Counted from the first letter of the stretch, positions 1 to 6,483 are shown. The stretch: 7,388 bases of DNA from an uncultured Actinomycetes bacterium (GCA_903930035.1 CAIYXG010000158.1:1-7388), one strand, 5' to 3'. Notes: generated by a model from the letters alone, not told the origin. A program made the numbers and translations.

Positions 1-54
1 CCGGACTTCCAGGAGCAGCTGGTGGCCGAGGCCAAGGAGCACGGCCTCCTCTAG
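1..54 (+). CDS. C-terminal end of an unidentified protein (partial)
   Basis: The first 51 bases read in frame 1 as 17 codons ending PDFQEQLVAEAKEHGLL, followed by a TAG stop at 52-54. The codons are GC-ending like the rest of the window, so this is probably the true end of a plus-strand gene that starts to the left. The charged amphipathic tail looks like a C-terminal helix but is too short to assign a family. It converges with the toxin gene on the other strand, with only 18 bases between the two stop codons and no clear terminator hairpin in that gap. Confidence 0.6.
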   Translation, partial: PDFQEQLVAEAKEHGLL

Positions 55-72
55 CCCGACTGCCGGCCGACC

Positions 73-498
73 TCAGAGCCCCGCCGGGACAGTGGCGAGC
101 CCTACCGCACGCGCTGCGGCATGGAGCCGCTGGTCGAAGGCGAACAGCACGACGTGGTCCCGCCCGACGGCCAGTGCGCTGGCCAGGTGGACGGCGTCCG
201 CCCCCGCAAGGCCATGGGCCGCCGCCAGTCGGCCAGCGTCGACCGCAAGGTCCTCCGTGAGCCCGACGACCCTGACGGCCGGCCACGCGCCCTCCCAGTC
301 GTCGACGAGCCGCTGGTAGGTGCCCCGTCGGAGGCGCCGGGCCCGGAGTGCAGCGGCAAGTGCCGCGTGGACCTCGACGAAGGCGAGGGGGCTGGCGAGC
401 ACCGAGTCGCAGTCGTCCCACACGCCGTGTGCCAGGTCGCTGTGCTGCTCGTCCAGCAGCAGCTTCACCAGCGCGCTCGAGTCGAAATAGACGATCAC
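73..498 (-). CDS. vapC: PIN-domain ribonuclease toxin, VapC family
   Basis: This 141-residue protein has the size and layout of a VapC toxin, a Mg-dependent RNase that cleaves tRNA or rRNA when its antitoxin is lost. The N-terminus YFDSSALVKL carries the first acidic residue (D6). E42 lies in FVEVHAAL, D101 in GADAVHLASAL and D122 in AFDQRLHAAA, so the acidic quartet typical of PIN nucleases appears complete and the enzyme is likely active. The start is a GTG at 496-498 that overlaps the antitoxin TGA (495-497) as GTGA. There is no good Shine-Dalgarno sequence ahead of it, so translation is probably coupled to the antitoxin. The RNA target cannot be read from sequence. Family assignment is firm; the symbol is used in the generic family sense. 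Confidence 0.93.
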   Translation of the reverse strand: MIVYFDSSALVKLLLDEQHSDLAHGVWDDCDSVLASPLAFVEVHAALAAALRARRLRRGTYQRLVDDWEGAWPAVRVVGLTEDLAVDAGRLAAAHGLAGADAVHLASALAVGRDHVVLFAFDQRLHAAARAVGLATVPAGL

Positions 499-767
499 CG
501 GTCGTCGGACCGCTGCTCCGTCACGACGTCGGAGAGCAGACGTCCGGAGGTGTTCGTCGGTCGGGGCCGGGAGAACGGACGTTTCGGGGTGCGTGGCCGG
601 CTCAGGACTCCCTCCGCAGTCAGGCGCTCGAGCACCGAGGTCGAGTCGAGGGGGACCAGCCGGGCCACGGGGACGCCGCGCTCGGTGACGACGACCTCGT
701 CGCCGGCGCGGACCTTGGCCAGCCAGTGGCTGAGGTGGGACCGGAGCTCGCTGACGGGGACGTCCAT
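495..767 (-). CDS. vapB: Antitoxin, Phd/YefM family (VapB partner)
   Basis: This 90-residue protein begins MDVPVSELRSHLSHWLAKVR and continues AGDEVVVTERGVPVARLVPL. That is the classic Phd/YefM DNA-binding fold: the VSELR start, a helix, the EVVVTERG strand pair and PVARLVP. Residues from about 43 onward form a proline- and arginine-rich linker and a C-terminal segment (SGRLLSDVVTEQRSDDR) that in this family wraps the toxin. The ATG at 765-767 is chosen because it aligns with the family N-terminus, although the frame stays open far upstream. No Shine-Dalgarno sequence precedes it, and a TACGCT -10-like hexamer ends 6 bases upstream, so the mRNA may be leaderless. The stop overlaps the toxin start. 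It probably neutralises the toxin and represses its own promoter through the inverted repeat upstream. Confidence 0.92.
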   Translation of the reverse strand: MDVPVSELRSHLSHWLAKVRAGDEVVVTERGVPVARLVPLDSTSVLERLTAEGVLSRPRTPKRPFSRPRPTNTSGRLLSDVVTEQRSDDR

Positions 768-773
768 CGGCAG

Positions 774-805
774 AGCGTACAAAACCTCATCCCCTGACTT
801 GTACG
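774..805 (-). promoter_or_regulatory. Predicted vapBC promoter and autoregulatory operator
   Basis: Two GTAC-centred sites form an inverted repeat, GTACAA (777-782) and TTGTAC (799-804), with centres 24 bases apart, just upstream of the antitoxin ATG. Phd/YefM antitoxins are known to bind TGTACA cores, and each site here (CGTACA at 776-781, TGTACG at 800-805) matches that core at 5 of 6 bases. On the minus strand TACGCT (779 to 774) fits the actinobacterial TANNNT -10. It lies 6 bases from the ATG, which would put transcription start at or next to the A of ATG. The proximal site overlaps this -10, the expected arrangement for self-repression. The region is also unusually AT-rich for this window. 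Confidence 0.6.
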
Positions 806-867
806 GGTATCCGGGCAGGTGGTCCTGCGAGATCGTGAGCGTGCGTGGTCGGGGGGACGCCCCGCCA

Positions 868-883
868 CGGGGACCGCTCCCCG
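868..883 (-). terminator. GC-rich hairpin downstream of the dehydrogenase gene
   Basis: CGGGGA (868-873) pairs perfectly with TCCCCG (878-883) around a CCGC loop, 12 bases beyond the dehydrogenase stop. A second GGGG/CCCC pairing lies immediately beyond (about 852-863). There is no T-tract, as is common for actinobacterial terminators, so this is a candidate only. It lies between the SRPBCC/dehydrogenase unit and the vapBC promoter, where a terminator would be expected. Confidence 0.35.
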
Positions 884-895
884 GCTGCCAGCCTG

Positions 896-1885
896 TCAGG
901 GGGTCGGCGTGCCGGGCACCGGGGCGCCGGCCGTCCGGGCGCACCAGTCCCACAGACGCTGGCGCAGCTCGGGGGTGTCGCTGCGGCGCGTGGTCGGCAG
1001 GCGGTGGGTGCTGCGCGCCCGGCGGTCGTGCCAGAACCTGCCGGTCGAGCCCAGCGGCTCGTCGTCGGCGGCGAGCCACACCAGCGTGTCCGCGCCCTGG
1101 TCCGGGCTCCGGAGCAGCGGCCCGACCACCTTGCGGAACGTGGGGAGCGACTCCCGCACCCCCGGCGTGTCGGCCCACCCCGGGTGGAGCGAGTGGAAGA
1201 CGACCTCGGCCGGGTCGACCCGCTCGGCCCACATCTCGTTGAGCACGACCTGGGCGCGCTTGGCCCGGGCGTACTGCTCGGTGCCGTTGTAGTCGGCCCG
1301 CATCTCCAGGCGCTCCACGGTCAGCGCAGCGCCGTACATCCCGCCCGACGACATGGTGAGCACGCGGCCCGGTCGGGCCGACCGCAGGCGGGGGAGGAGC
1401 AGGCTGGTCATGAGGAAGGGCCCGAGCACCTGCGCGGCCACGGTCGCCTCGGTGCCGTCCGGCGCGGTGCGGCGGTCGGCGGTGAGCGCACCGGCGTTGT
1501 GGACCAGCACGTCCAGCCGGTCGTGGTCGGCGGCGAACTCCTCGGCCGCGGCGCGCACCTGGACCAGGTCGGCCATGTCGGCGACCAGCACCCCGCCCTG
1601 CTCGTTGCCGGTCGACCGGGCGACGTCCTCCCACGCAGCACGGGTGCGGCCCAGGTCGCGGCCGAGGAGCGTCACGGCGGCGCCGCAGGCCGCGAGCTGC
1701 CGCGCCGCGGCGTGGCCCAGGCCCGACGTGCCACCGGTGAGCAGCACCACACGGCCCGAGAGGTCGTAGGAGTCGACGGGGCGCCAGTGGTCCAGACGGG
1801 CCCGGGCGTCGTAGCCGAGCCGGGTGAAGCTGGGCGCGACCGGCAGCTCGAGTGCGGCGTCGACCGCGTTGCGGAGCAGACCCAT
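896..1885 (-). CDS. Short-chain dehydrogenase/reductase, DHRS12-like
   Basis: This 329-residue NAD(P)-dependent oxidoreductase has a roughly 45-residue N-terminal extension and then a full classical SDR core. The nucleotide-binding TGGTSGLG is at about 50-57, NAG at 130-132, the catalytic serine region MSSGGMYGA at about 178-186, and catalytic Tyr205 and Lys209 in YARAK. HPGWADTPGV (about 234-243) and the late PDQGADTLVWLA match the DHRS12-type subgroup as I know it. The substrate is unknown; members are generally thought to act on lipid or steroid-like carbonyls or alcohols. The start is ATG at 1883-1885 or the adjacent GTG at 1886-1888; neither has a clear ribosome site. It begins about 10 bases after the SRPBCC stop, so the two genes are almost certainly co-transcribed and perhaps translationally coupled. 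Confidence 0.88.
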   Translation of the reverse strand: MGLLRNAVDAALELPVAPSFTRLGYDARARLDHWRPVDSYDLSGRVVLLTGGTSGLGHAAARQLAACGAAVTLLGRDLGRTRAAWEDVARSTGNEQGGVLVADMADLVQVRAAAEEFAADHDRLDVLVHNAGALTADRRTAPDGTEATVAAQVLGPFLMTSLLLPRLRSARPGRVLTMSSGGMYGAALTVERLEMRADYNGTEQYARAKRAQVVLNEMWAERVDPAEVVFHSLHPGWADTPGVRESLPTFRKVVGPLLRSPDQGADTLVWLAADDEPLGSTGRFWHDRRARSTHRLPTTRRSDTPELRQRLWDWCARTAGAPVPGTPTP

Positions 1886-1895
1886 CACCCCAGGG

Positions 1896-2339
1896 TCACT
1901 TTACGAACTCGCCTTCGAGGACGCGGCGCAGGCCGGCCGCCGCGCGGTCGCCGACCTTGTCGAACCCGGCCGCCATCAGGGCGTCGGCAACGTGCAGCGG
2001 GCCTCGGAGCCGGACCTCGGCGTCGTAGGTGACGGTGCACCCCTGCCCGTCGGGCTCCACCACGACGCGGTCGTGCGAGGTCATCCAGAGGTTGGAGGCC
2101 TCGACCACGACCGACGTGGTGGGCCGGAAGGTCAGCGTGCGGTAGCGCAGGGTCATGTCGCCGACAGGTCCGGCGACGGTCACGTCGAACGACGCCCCGG
2201 GCCCCGCGCCGTTGCCGTCGACCTGGGCGACCCGCCTCACGCCAGGGTCCCAGTCGGCGAAGTGGCGCAGGTCCGCCATGTAGGCGAACGCGTCCTCGGG
2301 CGACATCGCGGTGCGGACGGTGGTGACGTAGCGGGCCAT
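1896..2339 (-). CDS. SRPBCC (START/Bet v1-like) family protein
   Basis: This 147-residue protein has the features of the SRPBCC hydrophobic-ligand-binding fold (polyketide cyclase/dehydrase-like). An initial strand (ARYVTTVRT) is followed by SPEDAFAYMADLRHFADWDPGV, the usual helix and W-D-P turn. Alternating strands follow (ASFDVTV, MTLRYRTLTF, VVVEASN, CTVTYDAEVRL), and a long C-terminal helix (HVADALMAAGFDKVGDRAAAGL) closes the cavity. It probably binds a lipid or aromatic ligand, possibly the substrate of the dehydrogenase encoded immediately downstream. The ATG at 2337-2339 is preferred because GGCAGG lies about 8 bases upstream; a GTG at 2343-2345 would place that site too close. It is transcribed divergently from the kinase/flippase gene. 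Confidence 0.85.
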   Translation of the reverse strand: MARYVTTVRTAMSPEDAFAYMADLRHFADWDPGVRRVAQVDGNGAGPGASFDVTVAGPVGDMTLRYRTLTFRPTTSVVVEASNLWMTSHDRVVVEPDGQGCTVTYDAEVRLRGPLHVADALMAAGFDKVGDRAAAGLRRVLEGEFVK

Positions 2340-2366
2340 GCCCACAGCCTGCCGCGGCGGGTGCTG

Positions 2367-2382
2367 CGGGGCCTAGGCCCCG
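2367..2382. promoter_or_regulatory. Perfect 16-base palindrome in the divergent promoter region
   Basis: CGGGGCCTAGGCCCCG is identical to its reverse complement. It sits 28 bases upstream of the SRPBCC start in the 129-base gap between the divergent genes. It could be an operator for a dimeric regulator or a hairpin in the SRPBCC leader RNA. I see no clear -10 for the SRPBCC gene between it and the start, so its role is open. Confidence 0.4.
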
Positions 2383-2422
2383 GGCCATGCGTCACCCCGG
2401 CACGCTGTCCGATCGATGGCAT

Positions 2423-2439
2423 CCGTACCTGTGTAGGGT
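2423..2439 (+). promoter_or_regulatory. Shared promoter box, copy 1 (kinase/flippase operon)
   Basis: CCGTACCTGTGTAGGGT contains a TAGGGT -10-like hexamer (2434-2439) 29 bases before the GTG start, with a fixed CCGTACC upstream. The match with copy 3 extends two bases further upstream (ATCCGTACC). No TTGACA-like -35 is visible at the normal spacing. The same 17-base pattern precedes the collagen-like gene and the last gene of the window. Confidence 0.7.
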
Positions 2440-2468
2440 TTGGCCGCTCTGCGAGACGGGGGAACCGG

Positions 2469-4901
2469 GTGACGGCGACGACCACTGACGACAGCACGGC
2501 CAACGAGCACGAGGTCGTCCCCGACGCGCTGCTGTTCGACGCCAACGCGGTGGTGGGCGGCTACGAACGGTCCCCGGCCGACGTGCTGCGGGTCCTCGGG
2601 TTCGCCGTACTGACGCTCGTGCTCATGGCGCTCACCCGCTGGGGCCGTGAGTCGATCCTGGGCATCGAGAAGAGCCTGCTCGAGCTGCTGGGCTTCCTGA
2701 CCCCCACTTGGGAGCGGGTGCTCGGCGGTCTGCTGCAGATCGTGGTCGCGCTGGTCCTGGTCATGAACTTCCTGCTGCCGCTGGTGACCAGGCGGTTCCG
2801 CCTGTTCGGCTACGTGGTGCTGGTGACCGTGCTGGGCGCGATCGCCTCGCTGGGGGTCCAGAACGCCTCCAATTTCTCGGACAACCCGGTGATCGTGAAC
2901 CGCGCCGCCGAGCTGGCCGGCGTCCCCCGGACCTTCCCGGCGCCGTGGGCGCTCACGGGCATGGCCGCCATCTTCGTGGTGGCCGGACCGTTCGTGACCG
3001 ACCGCTGGCGCAAGGCCGGGGCGTGGACCCTGGCCGTGGTCGTCGGGCTGCGGCTGGTCGTGTCGTCCTACCTGCCGCTCGACACGTTCGTCTCCGTCGC
3101 GCTCGGCGCAGCCGTCGGTGCGCTCGTGCTGGCGGTGCTGGGCCGGCCCAACCACCGGCCGACGGTCGGTGCCGTGGGCGCCGCGCTGCGGGCCAACGGC
3201 CTGGACGTCGCCGAGATCCACCCGGCGTCGGTGGACGCCCGCGGCTCGACCCCCTACTTCGCCACCCTGTCCGACGGCACCAAGGTGTTCGCCAAGGCCC
3301 TCGGCAACGAGGAGCGCAGCGCCGACCTGCTGTTCCGGCTGTACCGGGCGCTGCGGTTCCGCCACCTGGGCGACTACCGGCCGTTCTCGTCGTTGCGCCG
3401 GACCGTGGAGCACGAGGCGTTCGTGGCGCTGGTGGCCCGAGACGTCGGCGTGCGCACCCCCCGGCTGCGGGCCGTGACCCAGGTGGGCTCCGACTCCATG
3501 GCCCTCGCCTACGACCAGATTGCCGGCTCGTCGCTGGACTCGGTCCCGGCCGAGGCGCTGACCGACGAGGTGCTGGCCGACCTGTGGGGCCAGGTGGCGC
3601 TCATGCAGCGGCACCGGATCGCCCACCGCGACCTGCGCAAGGCCAACGTGTTCCTGGACGCCCAGGGCGACGCCTGGATCATCGACTTCGGGTTCAGCGA
3701 GGCCGCCGCCGACGACACGCTGCTCGAGACCGACATCGCCCAGTTCATGGCCGCCCTGGCCATCGACGTCGGCGTGGACCGCACGCTCGACGCCGCCATC
3801 GCCGCCGTCGGGACCGACGCCGTGGCGGGCTCGCTGAGCCGGCTGCAGCGCAAGGCCCTGAGCGGTGCCACCCAGACCCGCCTGAAGGACCACCCGCAGC
3901 TGCTCGACGAGCTGCGGACCGAGGCCGCCGCCCGGTGCGGGATCGACCCGCCCGAGCTCGAGCCGCTCGACCGCGTCAACGGCAAGAAGATCTTCACGCT
4001 CGTCATGCTGGCGGCGGTCACGTACTTCCTGGTCCCGCAGCTGGCCGACCTGCCCGGCATCTTCGGCGAGATCAAGGACGCCAGCTGGGGCTGGGCCGTG
4101 CCCACGGTCCTGGCGTCGGTGTTCACCTACGTCGGCGCGGCGATCAGCCTGACCGGCGCCGTCCCGGCCCGGTTGCCCGCGGGACCGACGTTCACGGCCC
4201 AGGTCGGCTCGTCCTACGCCTCCAAGCTGGCCCCTGCCGGCTTCGGCGGCATGGCCCTGAACGTCCGCTACCTGCAGAAGGTGGGCGTGGACACCGCCGT
4301 GGCCACGTCGTCGGTCGGCCTGAACAGCGTCGGCGGCGTGGTGGGCCACATCACCATGCTGATGCTGTTCCTGCTGTGGGCCGGACGCGACGCCTTCGGG
4401 TCCATCGAGCTGCCCGACCCCCGCGTGTTCCTCTACGGGATCGGCGTGGTCGCGGTGATCGGCCTGGTCGCCATGGCGATCCCGCCGGTCCGCCACATCG
4501 TGGTGACCAAGCTCTGGCCGATCATCGCCAAGGCCGGCGCCGGCCTGCGCGAGGTGCTGAGCCGCCCCGGCAAGCTGGCGCTGCTGATCGGCGGCTCGGC
4601 CATGGTGAGCCTCTCGTACATCACGGCCGTCTACTTCGCCGGCCAGGCGTTCGGCTGCGACCTGAGCTACGCCCAGATCGGGGCCATCTACCTGGCCGGG
4701 TCGGCCGTGGCCACCGCCGCCCCCACCCCGGGCGGTCTGGGGGCGCTCGAGGCGGCGCTGATCGCCGGGTTCGTGGCCGCCGGCGTGAGCCGCAACGTGG
4801 CGGTCCCCGTGGTGTTCTTCTACCGGCTCGCGACGTTCTGGCTGCCGATCCTGCCGGGTGCGTTCAGCTTCGGGTGGCTCCGCCGCCACGACTACCTGTG
4901 A
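2469..4901 (+). CDS. Membrane protein: degenerate PAP2 + kinase-like + flippase/LPG-synthase-type domains
   Basis: This 810-residue protein has three parts. Residues about 38-225 contain roughly six membrane segments and resemble a PAP2 domain that has lost its catalytic residues: APW at 158-160 where SGH belongs, and Y201 at the conserved His position, with R195 and D205 kept. Residues about 230-500 are a soluble kinase-like domain with Lys276 in VFAKAL, Glu in VEHEA (314-318), HRDLRKANVFL (386-396; D388 and N393) and DFG (406-408), so phosphotransfer looks possible. Residues about 505-800 have about seven to eight membrane segments and the TAAPTPGGLGALEAAL signature (749-764) of the LPG-synthase/AglD flippase-like family (PF03706 type). 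No aminoacyl-transferase domain is present, so lysyl-PG synthesis is unlikely; lipid or polyprenol-linked transport is an inference. The GTG start at 2469 is supported by GGGGGA 5 bases upstream. It is co-transcribed with the PAP2 gene that follows. Confidence 0.88.
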   Translation: MTATTTDDSTANEHEVVPDALLFDANAVVGGYERSPADVLRVLGFAVLTLVLMALTRWGRESILGIEKSLLELLGFLTPTWERVLGGLLQIVVALVLVMNFLLPLVTRRFRLFGYVVLVTVLGAIASLGVQNASNFSDNPVIVNRAAELAGVPRTFPAPWALTGMAAIFVVAGPFVTDRWRKAGAWTLAVVVGLRLVVSSYLPLDTFVSVALGAAVGALVLAVLGRPNHRPTVGAVGAALRANGLDVAEIHPASVDARGSTPYFATLSDGTKVFAKALGNEERSADLLFRLYRALRFRHLGDYRPFSSLRRTVEHEAFVALVARDVGVRTPRLRAVTQVGSDSMALAYDQIAGSSLDSVPAEALTDEVLADLWGQVALMQRHRIAHRDLRKANVFLDAQGDAWIIDFGFSEAAADDTLLETDIAQFMAALAIDVGVDRTLDAAIAAVGTDAVAGSLSRLQRKALSGATQTRLKDHPQLLDELRTEAAARCGIDPPELEPLDRVNGKKIFTLVMLAAVTYFLVPQLADLPGIFGEIKDASWGWAVPTVLASVFTYVGAAISLTGAVPARLPAGPTFTAQVGSSYASKLAPAGFGGMALNVRYLQKVGVDTAVATSSVGLNSVGGVVGHITMLMLFLLWAGRDAFGSIELPDPRVFLYGIGVVAVIGLVAMAIPPVRHIVVTKLWPIIAKAGAGLREVLSRPGKLALLIGGSAMVSLSYITAVYFAGQAFGCDLSYAQIGAIYLAGSAVATAAPTPGGLGALEAALIAGFVAAGVSRNVAVPVVFFYRLATFWLPILPGAFSFGWLRRHDYL

Positions 4902-4917
4902 CCGGCTCGGGGCTCCG

Positions 4918-5598
4918 GTGACCGACGAGCCGGCCACCCCGACGCACCAGCTGGTGCGTCGCCGGGAAGAGGTCCCCAAGTTCGTCGCCGCGCTCGCCGT
5001 CCTGGGCGGCACCACCGCAGTGGCGCTCCGGGGCGTGCCCGGCTGGGAGGAGCAGGTCTTCGAGGCCGTGAACGGCCTGCCCGACGCGCTGGAGCCGGTG
5101 CTCTGGGCGCCCATGCAGCTGGGCAGCCTGTTCGGCCCGGCGCTCGTGGCCGGCGGCACGTGGCTGGCGTGGCGCCGCCGACCGGGCTGGTGGCGGCCGA
5201 CGGCCGGGTCGGTCGTGGTCGGGCTGGTGGCGTGGCAGCTGGCCAAGGTGGTCAAGGACACCGTCGAGCGCGGCCGCCCGGGCGACGTGCTGGAGGAGAT
5301 CGTCCGCCGGGCCGGCACGCCCGCCGACGGGCTCGGGTTCGTCTCCGGCCACTCGGCCGTGGCCTTCGGGCTCGCCGCGGTGCTCTCGCCCTACCTGGGC
5401 CGACGCGGCCGCTGGGCCGCCTACGGCCTGGCCGCGCTGGTCGGGTTCGCCCGCGTGCACGTGGGCGCCCACCTGCCGCTCGACACCGTGGGCGGCGCGG
5501 CGCTCGGCGTCACGCTGGCGCTGGTGTGGCACCTGGCCGTCGGCATCCCGGACAACGCGCCGGTGTTCCACGGCCGGTACGCCGGCCCGGCCACCTAG
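4918..5598 (+). CDS. PAP2-family membrane phosphatase
   Basis: This 226-residue membrane protein belongs to the PAP2 (type 2 phosphatidic acid phosphatase) superfamily, which removes phosphate from lipid phosphates such as phosphatidic acid or undecaprenyl pyrophosphate. All three signature motifs are present. KDTVERGRP (113-121) gives K-x6-RP, VSGH (142-145) is a variant of PSGH with Ser and His retained, and ARVHVGAHLPLD (178-189) gives R179, H185 and D189. About five membrane segments flank these. The GTG at 4918 is the likely start, 16 bases after the upstream stop, with a weak GGGG ribosome site; an earlier in-frame ATG at 4858 would overlap the upstream gene by 44 bases. Its position after a gene carrying a dead PAP2-like domain suggests a functional pair. 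The lipid substrate is unknown. Confidence 0.93.
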   Translation: MTDEPATPTHQLVRRREEVPKFVAALAVLGGTTAVALRGVPGWEEQVFEAVNGLPDALEPVLWAPMQLGSLFGPALVAGGTWLAWRRRPGWWRPTAGSVVVGLVAWQLAKVVKDTVERGRPGDVLEEIVRRAGTPADGLGFVSGHSAVAFGLAAVLSPYLGRRGRWAAYGLAALVGFARVHVGAHLPLDTVGGAALGVTLALVWHLAVGIPDNAPVFHGRYAGPAT

Positions 5599-5604
5599 GC
5601 CGGG
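5586..5604. terminator. Hairpin between convergent genes, spanning the PAP2 stop
   Basis: CCCGGCC (5586-5592) pairs perfectly with GGCCGGG (5598-5604) around the loop ACCTA; the TAG stop (5596-5598) lies in the loop and the edge of the stem. The hairpin sits in the 21-base gap between convergent stops and could end transcription in both directions. There is no T-tract on either side, so the call rests on position and stem strength. Confidence 0.5.
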
Positions 5605-5619
5605 TCACGGCCGCTCCCG

Positions 5620-6429
5620 CTAGGGGATCGTCGGCGTCGTGACCCCGGCGATCGGCGTCAGGTTGAGGTTCGCGCTCACGAAGTCCCCGAGCTGGTCCCC
5701 CGCAGTCGGTCCGCCGAGCACGCCGGCAAGGCACTCGACCAGGACGTCGCCGGCCGTCGGCACGTCGACCCACCCGGTCCCCGACAAGGTGCCGACGGTC
5801 GCCAGCTGGACGGTCTCGACCGGCGAGAGGACGGTCGTGGGGTCCTGCGGGAACCCGCCCTGTGGCTCGTAGAAGAGCCGGCAGCTGGCAGCGAGGTCGG
5901 CGCCGCCGAGTGCCGTGACCTTGACGGCGAAGTCGACCTTGTACTTGCCGACCGTCACCGGCACCTTCTGCCCGTTGAGCGCATTGACCCATGTGGCGTT
6001 GGTGAAGGTGCCACCGCCGGTCGTGCTGGCGCCGAGCAGCGTGAGCGCCGGTCCGGCGGGGCCCTGCGGACCTTCCGGCCCCTGGGCGCCGTCCTGGCCG
6101 TCGGTACCGGCGGCACCGGGAGGCCCAGGAGGCCCGGGAGGCCCGGTGATCCCGGCGGGGCCCTGCGGGCCGGCAACGCCCTGCGGTCCGGCGGGGCCCT
6201 GCGGGCCGGTCGCGCCGTCCAGGGTGGTGGCGAGCGCCCACTGGTTGTTGACGCACGTGTAGAGCTGGTTGGCCGCGCCCGACAGCGGGACGGACCGGCC
6301 GGTGAGGCACGCGCCACCGACGCTGGCGATCGGGTAGCCACCCACGGTCGCGGCCCCGGCGGCCGGCACGACCAGCAGCGCAGTGAGCCCGGCGACGGCG
6401 ATCGCAGTGCGGAGGGTTCTGGTGGTCAT
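5620..6429 (-). CDS. Secreted collagen-like (GXY-repeat) protein
   Basis: This 269-residue protein begins with a Sec-type signal peptide: basic MTTRTLRT, a hydrophobic core, and a likely cut after AAGA near residue 26. A short region with two cysteines (C41, C59) follows, then 19 uninterrupted G-X-Y triplets at about 72-128, rich in GPQ, GPA and GPP. A beta-rich C-terminal domain of about 140 residues carries C183 and C233. Uninterrupted GXY tracts form collagen triple helices in bacterial surface and exported proteins, and the C-terminal domain may act as a trimerising head. I see no LPXTG or other anchor, so it is probably released or loosely held. The ATG has GGGAGC 5 bases upstream, and the shared promoter box lies 54 bases upstream. 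It converges with the PAP2 gene. Confidence 0.9.
   Translation of the reverse strand: MTTRTLRTAIAVAGLTALLVVPAAGAATVGGYPIASVGGACLTGRSVPLSGAANQLYTCVNNQWALATTLDGATGPQGPAGPQGVAGPQGPAGITGPPGPPGPPGAAGTDGQDGAQGPEGPQGPAGPALTLLGASTTGGGTFTNATWVNALNGQKVPVTVGKYKVDFAVKVTALGGADLAASCRLFYEPQGGFPQDPTTVLSPVETVQLATVGTLSGTGWVDVPTAGDVLVECLAGVLGGPTAGDQLGDFVSANLNLTPIAGVTTPTIP
6046..6216 (-). repeat. DNA repeats encoding the collagen GXY tract
   Basis: The triplet region contains near-identical short repeats. On the plus strand, GGCGGGGCCCTGCGG occurs exactly at 6055-6069, 6154-6168 and 6190-6204 (the last two 36 bases apart), and GGCCCRGGA-type units run through 6122-6146. Such tracts can expand or contract by slippage in units of 9 or 18 bases while keeping frame, so the GXY length may vary between strains. 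Confidence 0.75.
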
Positions 6430-6483
6430 GCGGTGCTCCCGTGCGTGGGTGGCCCTGCGCTCGCGAGGACCTCAGACCCCCGA

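Noticed and set aside
801..806. Possible fourth promoter box on the minus strand at vapBC
   Set aside because: CCGTAC is present but the following bases do not form TGTASRGT. The site is better explained as half of the GTAC inverted repeat.
768..1634. N-terminal extension of the antitoxin reading frame
   Set aside because: The upstream translation is Arg/Gly/Pro-rich noise overlapping the dehydrogenase. The family N-terminus begins at the ATG at 767.
845..2032. Long plus-strand open frames opposite the dehydrogenase
   Set aside because: They are compositional shadows; the minus-strand frame has complete SDR motifs.
1824..2468. In-frame extension of the kinase/flippase gene far upstream
   Set aside because: It runs antisense through the SRPBCC gene and the start of the dehydrogenase. 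The GTG at 2469 has a good ribosome site and a promoter box just upstream.
2605..2610. CCGTAC inside the kinase/flippase coding region (another near 6635 in the HTH gene)
   Set aside because: Neither is followed by the TGTASRGT half of the box, so they are chance hexamers.
2708..4921. 737-codon plus-strand frame overlapping the kinase/flippase gene
   Set aside because: It is an Arg/Gly/Pro-rich shifted reading of the same DNA, and the in-frame product with kinase and membrane motifs is clearly the real one.
2373..5318. 981-codon open frame on the minus strand, antisense to the kinase/flippase gene
   Set aside because: It is a low-complexity His/Gln/Gly/Arg-rich translation with no domain or signal. 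It mirrors GC-rich third positions of the real plus-strand genes.
6046..6216. Short regular repeats considered as a CRISPR array
   Set aside because: Repeats are 9-18 bases, contiguous, in frame and encode GXY triplets; there are no unique spacers.
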